From: JBBUX01 sp037445775
GTDB taxonomy: Bacteria; Actinomycetota; Coriobacteriia; Anaerosomatales; PHET01
Assembly (NCBI GenBank): GCA_037445775.1
Contig: JBBIJX010000060.1
Span: 1 to 9,475, forward strand
Length of the DNA stretch: 9,475 bases
Reading direction: 5' to 3'
Positions 1-8,116 of this stretch are shown here, piece by piece. The position numbers and the translations under genes are program-made. The notes under the pieces are model-generated. The model saw only the letters and a list, made by a program, of their open reading frames with translations. It was not told the origin of the DNA and searched no databases. The first letter of the stretch is position 1. Each line of letters opens with the position of its first letter.

Positions 1-40
1 AGGTCTGGCAGCGCCACGCGGTGCGCAACCGGGCACTCAC
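1..40 (-). CDS. radA: DNA repair protein RadA, N-terminal fragment (cut by window edge)
   Basis: Five nucleotides after the clpC stop, a GTG codon at 38-40 opens a frame reading VSARLRTAWRCQT and leaving the window with a T as first base of the next codon, which fits a Cys codon. RadA/Sms proteins begin this way: a short basic segment, then an aromatic-Arg-Cys-x-x-Cys-Gly zinc finger. RadA is a RecA-like, DnaB-type ATPase that promotes branch migration during recombinational repair. clpC followed by radA is a common gene order in Gram-positive bacteria, and the spacing suggests one transcript with clpC. There is only a weak Shine-Dalgarno sequence, so translation may be coupled to clpC. Only 13 codons are visible. 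The call rests on the start of the zinc-finger motif plus synteny, so it is probable but not certain. Confidence 0.6.
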   Translation of the reverse strand, partial: MSARLRTAWRCQT

Positions 41-45
41 GCGAG

Positions 46-2613
<2,568 letters not shown>

Positions 2614-2649
2614 GCGCCTCTCCCCGCTCCCTACGGCCGGAGTGCGACC

Positions 2650-2672
2650 GTCAGATGTCTGACACGAGTATA
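2650..2672 (-). promoter_or_regulatory. Candidate clpC promoter with palindrome over the expected start site
   Basis: Reading on the minus strand, a -10-like TATACT lies at 2667-2672. No convincing -35 is visible 16-18 nt upstream. Four nucleotides downstream is a perfect inverted repeat, GTCAGA-CA-TCTGAC (2650-2663), which would cover the predicted transcription start near 2660. That is where a repressor would block initiation. The leader would be about 47 nt, ending in GGGGAG before the clpC ATG. The palindrome does not match the CtsR direct repeat, CIRCE or the ClgR motif that I know, so the regulator is unknown. Confidence 0.45.
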
Positions 2673-2688
2673 CCCGCCCGCGCTGACG

Positions 2689-2722
2689 CGTGCTTGCTGC
2701 AGAAGGGCTTAGAGCAAGCGCG
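2689..2722 (-). promoter_or_regulatory. 10-bp stem-loop between lysS and clpC
   Basis: The arms 2689-2698 and 2713-2722 pair over 10 bp, with one G-U wobble, around a 14-nt loop. The hairpin starts 65 nt after the lysS stop and 17 nt upstream of the candidate clpC -10. No U-tract follows it, so it is not a classical intrinsic terminator. It may end greA-lysS transcripts inefficiently, protect the lysS 3' end, or act in clpC control. Confidence 0.4.
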
Positions 2723-2734
2723 GTGCCACGGATA

Positions 2735-2751
2735 TGAGTGCGATGGACTCA
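2735..2751. promoter_or_regulatory. HAIR-like palindrome (possible HspR site) upstream of clpC
   Basis: The sequence TGAGT-N7-ACTCA matches the core and exact spacing of the HspR operator HAIR (CTTGAGT-N7-ACTCAAG); the two outer bases on each side differ, giving 10 of 14 matches. HspR represses chaperone and Clp-type genes in actinobacteria. The site lies 37 nt after lysS and about 120 nt before clpC, some 60 nt upstream of the candidate -10. That is farther than usual for repression, so either another promoter is used or the match is fortuitous. Confidence 0.35.
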
Positions 2752-2787
2752 GATTCTGCGGACAGGGCCGCGCGGCGAGGACCCGCC

Positions 2788-4287
2788 TCAGGCCTCCGGC
2801 CGCATGTGCGGGAAGAGCAGCACGTCGCGGATGGACGGCTGGTCGGTGAGGAGCATGACGAGCCGGTCGATGCCGATGCCGAGCCCGCCCGCCGGGGGCA
2901 TGCCGTACTCCTGTGCGCGCAGATAGTCCTCGTCGACCCACATCGCCTCAGCATCACCTGCGGCCTTCGCGGCCGCCTGCGCCTCGAAACGGCTGCGCTG
3001 GTCGACCGGGTCCACCAGCTCCGAGAACGCGTTCGCGAACTCACGCCCGGTGATGATGAGCTCGAAGCGGTCGGTGAGCTCGGGATCGGCGTCGTTGCGG
3101 CGCGCTAGCGGCGAGGTTTCCGCCGGGTAGTGCGTCACGAACGTGGGCTCGGTGAGCGTGTGCTCCGCGAGCTTCTCGAAGAGTTCGTTCATGAGCTTGC
3201 CCGGTCCCCACGCGTCCTCGAAGGGTACGTCGTGCCGGTCGCACTGGGCCCGCAACTGCGAAACGGGAGTGTGCACCGAGAGCTCACAGCCTGCGGACTC
3301 ACTCACAAGATCGCTCAGCGACGCGGTACGCCACGGACGCGCAAGCGACACGTGCTCGCCTTGGTACGTGAGCTCAAGCGTACCGAGGATCTCGAGGGCG
3401 ACGGCGGTGATGATCCCTTCGGTGAGTTCGATCATCGACGCCATGTTGCCGTACGCCTGATACGCCTCGAGCATCGTGAACTCGGGGTTGTGCCGCGGAC
3501 TCATGCCTTCGTTGCGAAACGAACGGTTGATCTCATAGACACGCTCGAACCCCCCTACGAGCAACCGCTTCAGATAGAGCTCCGGGGCGATTCGCAAGTA
3601 CAGCGGCATGTCGAGGGCGTTGTGGTGCGTGACGAACGGGCGGGCGGCCGCTCCGCCGGGCACCGGCTGGAGCATCGGGGTCTCCACTTCGAGGTAGCCC
3701 GCCTGCTCCATGAAGCGCCTGATCGCGGCGATGATGCGGAATCGCGTTTCGAAGACCAGGCGCACTTCGGGGTTCGCAATGAGGTCTACGTAGCGTTGGC
3801 GATACCGGGTCTCGGTGTCGGTGAGTCCGTGGTACTTCTCTGGCAAGGGCGAGAGCGACTTGGAGAGCAGTGTCACCGACTCGGCCTGCACGCTCAGCTC
3901 CCCGCGGCGCGAGCGCAGCACCGCGCCGGTCGCACCTACCCAGTCGCCGAGGTCGAGGTCCTTCGCAAACTCGAACGCCTCGTTCCCGAGCACGTTCACA
4001 CGGCAGAAGAGTTGGATCTCACCCGTCGCGTCGCGCAGGACCAGGAAGGCCATCTTGCCTTGGTCGCGCCGGGCCACCAGTCGGCCGGCCACCGTGACCA
4101 CGTCGGCGGTCTCTGCCCCAGCCTCTAGGGCGGCGTAGCGCTCCGCGAGCCCGCCCGCGCTCGCCGTGACGTCGAAGCCGTCGACGTAGGGATCCACGCC
4201 GGCGCGCCTGAGCGCTTCGAGCTTCGCGCGCCGCACGACGAACGGGTCGTCCTCGACTCCCTCGGCTTCGCGCGGTTCGTCAGACAT
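2788..4287 (-). CDS. lysS: Lysyl-tRNA synthetase, class II
   Basis: This enzyme charges tRNA-Lys with lysine using ATP in the cytoplasm. The 499 residues match the usual class IIb length and layout. An OB-fold anticodon-binding domain lies at about 62-145 (VTVAGRLVARRDQGKMAF region). The catalytic domain carries the motif 1 helix near 180-210, motif 2 FRNEGMSPRHNPEFTMLE (257-274) and motif 3 GGLGIGIDRLVMLL (467-480). The lysine-pocket segment THHNALDMPLYLRIAPELYLK (220-240) is clear. The ATG start lies 4 nt after the greA stop, and no strong Shine-Dalgarno sequence precedes it, so translation is probably coupled to greA. The lysS-clpC adjacency recalls mycobacteria and streptomycetes, but without lsr2 between the genes. 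Confidence 0.98.
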   Translation of the reverse strand: MSDEPREAEGVEDDPFVVRRAKLEALRRAGVDPYVDGFDVTASAGGLAERYAALEAGAETADVVTVAGRLVARRDQGKMAFLVLRDATGEIQLFCRVNVLGNEAFEFAKDLDLGDWVGATGAVLRSRRGELSVQAESVTLLSKSLSPLPEKYHGLTDTETRYRQRYVDLIANPEVRLVFETRFRIIAAIRRFMEQAGYLEVETPMLQPVPGGAAARPFVTHHNALDMPLYLRIAPELYLKRLLVGGFERVYEINRSFRNEGMSPRHNPEFTMLEAYQAYGNMASMIELTEGIITAVALEILGTLELTYQGEHVSLARPWRTASLSDLVSESAGCELSVHTPVSQLRAQCDRHDVPFEDAWGPGKLMNELFEKLAEHTLTEPTFVTHYPAETSPLARRNDADPELTDRFELIITGREFANAFSELVDPVDQRSRFEAQAAAKAAGDAEAMWVDEDYLRAQEYGMPPAGGLGIGIDRLVMLLTDQPSIRDVLLFPHMRPEA

Positions 4288-4291
4288 CGGC

Positions 4292-4768
4292 CTACCGCGA
4301 GATCTTGACGATCTCGTAGGCGATCACCGCACCGCGCGGTGTGGTCACCTCGACCCGCTCGCCCTTCTTGTGGCCGATGATCGCCTGCCCCACGGGCGAC
4401 TCGTTGCTGATGCTGCCCTTCGTGGGGTCCGCCTCGGCGGAGCCTACGACCTGGTACTTGTGCACCTCTCCGCCGTCGATGTCCCTGAGCTCGACGTGAC
4501 ACCCCAGGGTGACCTTCGACGGCGCGCTCTTGGGCTTGTCGATGATGGTGGCGTGCGCGAGGATCTGGTTGATCTCAAGGATTCGGCTCTCGACCCACGC
4601 CTGCTCGTTCTTGGCGTCGTCGTACTCGGAGTTCTCAGAGATGTCCCCGAACTCCTTGGCCTCCTTGATGCGCTCGCCGACCTCGCGGCGGCGCACCGTC
4701 TCAAGGTGGCGCAGTTCCTCCTCAAGACGTGCCTGGCCTTCAGGGGTGAGCGCGGTTTCTTTGTGCAT
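4292..4768 (-). CDS. greA: Transcription elongation factor GreA
   Basis: GreA enters the secondary channel of RNA polymerase and stimulates cleavage of backtracked RNA, which rescues stalled elongation complexes. The 158 residues match the family. The N-terminal coiled-coil hairpin (about 8-77) has the tip motif GDISENSEY, with acidic residues D42 and E45 at the positions that stabilise the catalytic metal. The C-terminal FKBP-like domain spans about 84-158 (VTLGCHVELRDIDGG through SPVGQAIIGHKKGERVEV). The ATG is preceded by GGGAGT, 6 nt away. It is the first gene of a greA-lysS unit and has a good promoter and a hairpin in its leader. Confidence 0.97.
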   Translation of the reverse strand: MHKETALTPEGQARLEEELRHLETVRRREVGERIKEAKEFGDISENSEYDDAKNEQAWVESRILEINQILAHATIIDKPKSAPSKVTLGCHVELRDIDGGEVHKYQVVGSAEADPTKGSISNESPVGQAIIGHKKGERVEVTTPRGAVIAYEIVKISR

Positions 4769-4827
4769 CAGGCGACTCCCGGTGGGGCGGGGCGGTCACA
4801 CCCGCTCCCTTTCGCGTGGCTAACCGT

Positions 4828-4857
4828 ACGGGCTGCCCAGAATCCGGGGCAGCCCGT
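4828..4857 (-). promoter_or_regulatory. Perfect 11-bp hairpin in the greA leader
   Basis: ACGGGCTGCCC (4828-4838) pairs perfectly with GGGCAGCCCGT (4847-4857) around an 8-nt loop. It is the strongest hairpin I saw in the window. It begins about 8 nt after the predicted greA transcription start and about 60 nt before the ATG. Neither strand has a U-tract after it, so it looks more like a 5' stabilising or regulatory stem than a textbook terminator. It could still help stop read-through from tatA. Confidence 0.6.
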
Positions 4858-4871
4858 CGAATGTCCACGAA

Positions 4872-4899
4872 AGTATAGCCGATGAAGAATGGTTGGCAA
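4872..4899 (-). promoter_or_regulatory. Sigma70-type promoter for greA-lysS
   Basis: On the minus strand, TTGCCA (4894-4899) and TATACT (4872-4877) are separated by 16 nt; each matches five of six consensus bases. Transcription would start near 4865 and give a leader of about 97 nt. The -35 hexamer sits inside a small palindrome, GGTTG-C-CAACC (4891-4901), which could be an operator half or chance. Confidence 0.65.
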
Positions 4900-4900
4900 C

Positions 4901-4946
4901 CCGCACCCATAAGCGCGCTTCAACGGCATGCGAACCCGCGGTGCGG
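4901..4946 (-). terminator. Possible 3' structure after tatA
   Basis: The arms CCGCACC (4901-4907) and GGTGCGG (4940-4946) are perfectly complementary and begin 1 nt after the tatA stop. Between them lies the palindrome AAGCGCGCTT (4911-4920). On the minus strand the next bases are mixed, with only scattered T residues, so if it terminates transcription it is not a canonical intrinsic terminator. Confidence 0.25.
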
Positions 4947-4947
4947 C

Positions 4948-5169
4948 TCAGACCTTGGCCTTCTCGTCGTCCTTCTTCTCGACCGACGCCGTGGTGCCGG
5001 ATTCGCCGGTCTCATCGTCGTCATCGAGCTTGCCTTCCACGCCCTCACGGATCGAGCGGGCCGTCTTGCCGAGCATCTTGCCCAGCTGAGGCAACCGCTT
5101 GGGGCCGAAGAGAATGAGCACGATCACAAGGACGATGACGAGCTCTTGCCATCCGATGCTACGGAACAT
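4948..5169 (-). CDS. tatA: Sec-independent translocase subunit TatA (TatA/E family)
   Basis: TatA oligomers form the pore-like element of the twin-arginine pathway, which exports folded proteins across the inner membrane. The 73 residues show the family signature: a short N-terminus, one membrane helix (about 8-21, ELVIVLVIVLILF), the hinge FGPKRLP (21-27), an amphipathic basic helix (27-45), then a charged tail with an acidic cluster DDDDE (49-53) and a lysine-rich end. Length and hinge fit TatA better than the longer TatB. The ATG is preceded by GGAGG with 8 nt spacing. It follows rex by 62 nt on the same strand without an obvious terminator, so it is probably co-transcribed with rex and perhaps under Rex control. 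No tatC or tatB is visible here. Confidence 0.92.
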   Translation of the reverse strand: MFRSIGWQELVIVLVIVLILFGPKRLPQLGKMLGKTARSIREGVEGKLDDDDETGESGTTASVEKKDDEKAKV

Positions 5170-5231
5170 GCGCCGAACCTCCAGTCCAGTTCGTCAACGG
5201 CCGATACCGGTCGACCGCAGCTCTCTCGCTA

Positions 5232-5906
5232 TCAGCGTACCACCACAGATGATGCCCCCGCCACGCCTTCGACACGCGACAGGTAGTACAGTGTGTGCAA
5301 CAGCTCGCTGACGGGGTCCGTGTTGTGTATGACGACACCCTCGGGAACCTTCACATACGAAGGCGAGTAGTTCAGGATCACGCGGATCCCTGCATCGCAG
5401 AGCCGGTCGGCCGCCTCCTGTGCCGCCTCGGGAGGAACCGCGATCACGCCGAAACTGACCTGCTGCTCTTGCACCACGCGCGGAAGTTCGGAGACATCAC
5501 GCACGATGAGGCCGGCGATGCGCTGCCGCACCTTCGCCGGATCGGTGTCGAACAGACCCGCGACGACGAAGCCGCGCGCGCGCAGCCCGTCGTATCCGGC
5601 GATCGCAGATCCGAGGTTGCCGGCGCCAAGGATCGCGACCCGGTGCGCGTGGTCAGAGCCCAAGATGTGCTGGATCGAGTCGATCAGCTGGGAGACGTCG
5701 TAGCCTACACCGCGGGTTCCGAACGTCCCGAAGTAGCCGAGGTCACGTCTGATCTGAGCGGAATTCACTTCCGTGAGCTCCGACAGGCGGGCGGAAGACA
5801 CCGTCTCCAAACCCTGCCCGCGCACGTGGAGCAGCGCGCTCAAGTACCCCGGCAGCCGCTCGACCACGCCCTGCGGCACACGCTCTATCGACTCGGACCC
5901 GGTCAC
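5232..5906 (-). CDS. rex: Redox-sensing transcriptional repressor Rex
   Basis: Rex senses the NADH/NAD+ ratio: NADH binding releases it from DNA and derepresses fermentative or respiratory genes. From the GTG at 5904-5906 the protein has 224 residues, close to the usual 205-225. A winged helix-turn-helix covers about 10-70 and contains the family hallmark RRDLGYFGTFGTRGVGYDV (53-71). A Rossmann fold follows, with GAGNLG (94-99) and D120, placed to bind the NAD(H) adenosine ribose. The C-terminal helix (about 197-212) would mediate domain-swapped dimerisation. I chose this start because GGGGAG lies 6 nt upstream and homology begins just after it. A longer frame opening with TTG at 5984 would add 26 atypical residues encoded by the promoter and operator. 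tatA follows. Confidence 0.95.
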   Translation of the reverse strand: MTGSESIERVPQGVVERLPGYLSALLHVRGQGLETVSSARLSELTEVNSAQIRRDLGYFGTFGTRGVGYDVSQLIDSIQHILGSDHAHRVAILGAGNLGSAIAGYDGLRARGFVVAGLFDTDPAKVRQRIAGLIVRDVSELPRVVQEQQVSFGVIAVPPEAAQEAADRLCDAGIRVILNYSPSYVKVPEGVVIHNTDPVSELLHTLYYLSRVEGVAGASSVVVR

Positions 5907-5955
5907 AACGGACTCCCCATGCGATACACCTGCACTGTCCGAACAGCACGCAAAT

Positions 5956-5984
5956 ATCGTAACAAGTGTTACAAAGCTCGGCAA
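5956..5984 (-). promoter_or_regulatory. rex promoter with candidate Rex operator (ROP)
   Basis: On the minus strand the 18-mer TTGTAACACTTGTTACGA (5974-5957) is symmetric at eight of nine base pairs, with the perfect core GTAACA-AG-TGTTAC (5959-5972, plus strand). It fits the general Rex pattern TTGTnA-N6-TnACAA with one mismatch. It lies between and over TTGCCG (-35, 5979-5984) and TACGAT (-10, 5956-5961), spaced 17 nt, so bound Rex would block RNA polymerase. Autoregulation is the natural reading, as known for Streptomyces rex. Confidence 0.65.
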
Positions 5985-6039
5985 GGGGTCGCTGCCTCCG
6001 GTGGGCGATTCCGCCGCTTCCGCGAGCCCGGCCGACGCC

Positions 6040-7173
6040 TTATGGCGCGGACTGCACCGAATCCTTCAGGAGTGCGATCACGTCCGCGCGCGTGATGATT
6101 CCTGCGAGCCGGCCATCTCCTGCGACGATCAGCGCACCGGGACTGTCGCCGGCGAGTCGCGGGATCACCGATGCCACAGACGCGTCCTGCGGCACGACCA
6201 GTGCTCCGAGATCGCGGTTCGTCACGTCGATGGTCCTGACGTAGGGCCAGTCCGCCCGGTCGACCGCCTTGACGTCCGCGAGCGTGACCAGGCCGACGAT
6301 GGAACCCTCGTGGATGACCGGGTAGCGGCTGTGCCGGCCTCCCAGAAGCCGGTCGTGCACGAGGGCGTCGAGTGTCGCGTCGCCCGGAACGTACTCGGGG
6401 GCCGGGGTCATGATGTCGATCACGCGCACCGCCTGGGCGCGAGCGCGCAGCAACTGCTGACGGTATGCCTGACCAGCGAGATTCGCGACGAACCAACCCA
6501 CGAGCCCGAACCAGATGTACCCGGCATCGCCTTGCACGACGCCGAGGACGGCCATCGTCACCATGCCCCAGCCGATGAACTGGCCGGCGCGTGATGCCCA
6601 GCGGGTCGCCTTGAGGAGGTCTCCGGTCGCACCCCACAGCATCGAGCGCAGCACCCGCCCTCCATCCAGTGGGAATCCGGGAAGCAGGTTGAAGAGCGCC
6701 ACGAGCACGTTGATGCCCGACAGGTACTCCAGAGGCGCCCAGATCCACCACGGCGCGCCCTGTGCCCACGCGAGTGAGTAGCCGCCGAACGCCACCGCTG
6801 AGATGACGAGGTTCATCCCCGGGCCCGCGGCGGCCATCAGGAACTCACGACCCGCACTCTCGGGCTCGTCGTCCATCTGGGCAACGCCCCCGAAGATGAA
6901 CAGCGTGATCCGCTCCACTCCCCCGCCCGTTGCGCGCGCGACGAGCGAATGACACAGCTCGTGTGCGAGTATCGACGCGAAGAAGAGCAGTGCCGTGATC
7001 GCGCCTACGGAACCGTAGACCCACGCGGACGCCCCCCTCGAAGCCTCGATCTGCGGGAAGACCGTCGTAGCGAGCGAGAACGACACGAGGCCGAAGATCA
7101 CGAACCAGCTCAGGTCGATCTCGACCGGTATGCCAAAGACACGCCCGATCTTGACCGTGGGTACGTCGAACAC
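6040..7173 (-). CDS. Site-2 protease family protein (M50 metalloprotease) with two CBS domains
   Basis: This is a polytopic membrane zinc protease of the SpoIVFB/Rip3-like class, which cleaves substrates within or near the membrane. From the GTG at 7171-7173 it has 377 residues. Membrane segments lie near 22-40, 56-75, 112-131, 150-165, 198-213 and 219-233. The zinc site is HELCH (71-75), and the third ligand is D170 in NLLPGFPLDGGR (162-173). Two CBS domains follow at about 251-305 and 313-370, and may sense an adenine nucleotide. The start is chosen because AAGGAGG lies 4 nt upstream and VKIGRVFGIPVEID is the usual N-terminus; a TTG start at 7227 would overlap mtnP. It lies 34 nt after mtnP, probably co-transcribed. 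The substrate cannot be told from sequence. Confidence 0.93.
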   Translation of the reverse strand: MFDVPTVKIGRVFGIPVEIDLSWFVIFGLVSFSLATTVFPQIEASRGASAWVYGSVGAITALLFFASILAHELCHSLVARATGGGVERITLFIFGGVAQMDDEPESAGREFLMAAAGPGMNLVISAVAFGGYSLAWAQGAPWWIWAPLEYLSGINVLVALFNLLPGFPLDGGRVLRSMLWGATGDLLKATRWASRAGQFIGWGMVTMAVLGVVQGDAGYIWFGLVGWFVANLAGQAYRQQLLRARAQAVRVIDIMTPAPEYVPGDATLDALVHDRLLGGRHSRYPVIHEGSIVGLVTLADVKAVDRADWPYVRTIDVTNRDLGALVVPQDASVASVIPRLAGDSPGALIVAGDGRLAGIITRADVIALLKDSVQSAP

Positions 7174-7207
7174 TCGACCTCCTTGGAGCGGGCGGTACGC
7201 GAGGCCG

Positions 7208-8005
7208 CTAGAACGCCGCGCCCTCAAGCGCCGTGGCGCACGGGCACGAGCGCTCGGCAGGCAGCCGGGGGATCACCGCGTGGATGAGCGACTTCACCTT
7301 GGCGTTGTTCTCGTTGAAGACCCGGACGACCTCATCGTTGGTCACGGGCGGGACGCCCTCCATACCGGCGTCGAAGTCGGTGATGAGCGAGATGTTGAGG
7401 TAGCACATCTCGAGTTCGCGCGCGAGGTAGCACTCGGGATACTGGGTCATGTTGATGACCTCCCATCCCTGCGCGGCGAACCATCGTGACTCCGCGCGCG
7501 TGGAGAAGCGCGGGCCTTGGATCACGACGACGGTACCGGTGGGGTGCGCGGTGATGCCGAGTTCGGCAGCCGTCTCGATCGCCGTCTCGCGCATCGCCGG
7601 GCAGTACGGGTCCGCAGACGAGACATGTGTTGTGACCGGACCGTCGTAGAACGTGTCCTTTCGGCCGCTCGTGCGGTCCACGAACTGGTCGCAGATGACG
7701 AAGTGGCCGGGCTCGACATGGCGCTGCAGCGAACCGCAGGCGTTCGGGCCGATGATGCGCGCGGCGCCCATCTCCTTCATCGCCCATACGTTCGCGCGGA
7801 AGTTGATCATGTGGGGAGGCAGGCTGTGGTCCTTGCCGTGTCGCGGCAGGAATCCCACGGTCCTGCCGCCGATCTGACCTACCATGACCGGCGAGGACGG
7901 CGCGCCGAACGGCGTTCCGACCCGGTACTCCTTCGGGTCATCGAGCAACTCGTAGAAGCCGCTGCCGCCAAAGACGCCGATCTCAATCCGGGGAAGCTCT
8001 GCCAT
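7208..8005 (-). CDS. mtnP: S-methyl-5'-thioadenosine phosphorylase
   Basis: This enzyme splits 5'-methylthioadenosine with phosphate into adenine and 5-methylthioribose-1-phosphate, salvaging adenine and sulfur from polyamine and SAM metabolism. The 265 residues carry the PNP/MTAP family 2 features: phosphate-binding GGSGFY (13-18), RHGKDHSLPPH near 55-65, ACGSL, DQFVDRTSGR, and the substrate loop VINMTQYPE. The TDFDAG segment has the two aspartates expected for 6-aminopurines, so MTA phosphorylase is favoured over inosine-type relatives. The C-terminus has a Cys-x-Cys pair (C254, C256), recalling the CXC disulfide motif of some archaeal MTAPs. The ATG has AGGAGG 9 nt upstream. The site-2 protease gene follows. 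Confidence 0.95.
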   Translation of the reverse strand: MAELPRIEIGVFGGSGFYELLDDPKEYRVGTPFGAPSSPVMVGQIGGRTVGFLPRHGKDHSLPPHMINFRANVWAMKEMGAARIIGPNACGSLQRHVEPGHFVICDQFVDRTSGRKDTFYDGPVTTHVSSADPYCPAMRETAIETAAELGITAHPTGTVVVIQGPRFSTRAESRWFAAQGWEVINMTQYPECYLARELEMCYLNISLITDFDAGMEGVPPVTNDEVVRVFNENNAKVKSLIHAVIPRLPAERSCPCATALEGAAF

Positions 8006-8058
8006 CGTGTGATGCCTCCTGTCTCATGACGCACCGTCTGTCGCTGGGTGGTGGCACG

Positions 8059-8064
8059 ATTCTA
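8059..8064 (-). promoter_or_regulatory. Possible -10 element of an mtnP promoter
   Basis: TAGAAT on the minus strand matches five of six -10 consensus bases and lies 53 nt before the mtnP ATG. No good -35 is present at 16-18 nt; TTGCCG occurs 22 nt upstream, which is too far. A direct repeat AGAATC-N4-AGAATC (8058-8073) overlaps the element. The surrounding 111-nt gap otherwise holds only a weak 5-bp hairpin (8086-8100) after the exoribonuclease gene. Confidence 0.3.
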
Positions 8065-8116
8065 GAGGATTCTCCGACCCGCCGAGCGGCAACATGCCGC
8101 AGCCTCCCGCATCCCG

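Noticed and set aside
2689..2722. Intrinsic terminator of lysS
   Set aside because: The stem is good but no U-tract follows on the minus strand, so I list it only as a hairpin of unknown role.
2614..2787. tRNA or small RNA gene in the lysS-clpC gap
   Set aside because: No cloverleaf, no T-loop GGTTCRA sequence and no CCA-type 3' end can be found on either strand; a single hairpin is not enough.
3130..4128. 332-codon open frame on the plus strand opposite lysS
   Set aside because: It is antisense to a clear lysyl-tRNA synthetase and shows no recognisable motif, so it is a shadow of high GC at third codon positions.
5208..5217. 10-bp palindrome CGGTCGACCG between rex and tatA
   Set aside because: Short GC-rich palindromes are frequent here and nothing else marks it as an operator.
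5907..5984. 26-residue N-terminal extension of Rex from a TTG codon
   Set aside because: It is encoded by the promoter and operator, is unlike other Rex proteins, and the downstream GTG has a much better ribosome-binding site.
7174..7227. 18-residue N-terminal extension of the site-2 protease from a TTG codon
   Set aside because: It would overlap mtnP and ignore the AAGGAGG site that precedes the GTG at 7171-7173.
8086..8100. Terminator after the YhaM-like gene (5-bp stem, 5-nt loop)
   Set aside because: The stem is too short and no U-tract follows; such hairpins arise often by chance at this GC content.
8006..8116. SAM or purine riboswitch before mtnP
   Set aside because: The likely leader is only about 50 nt and shows no multi-helix fold resembling known SAM or purine aptamers.
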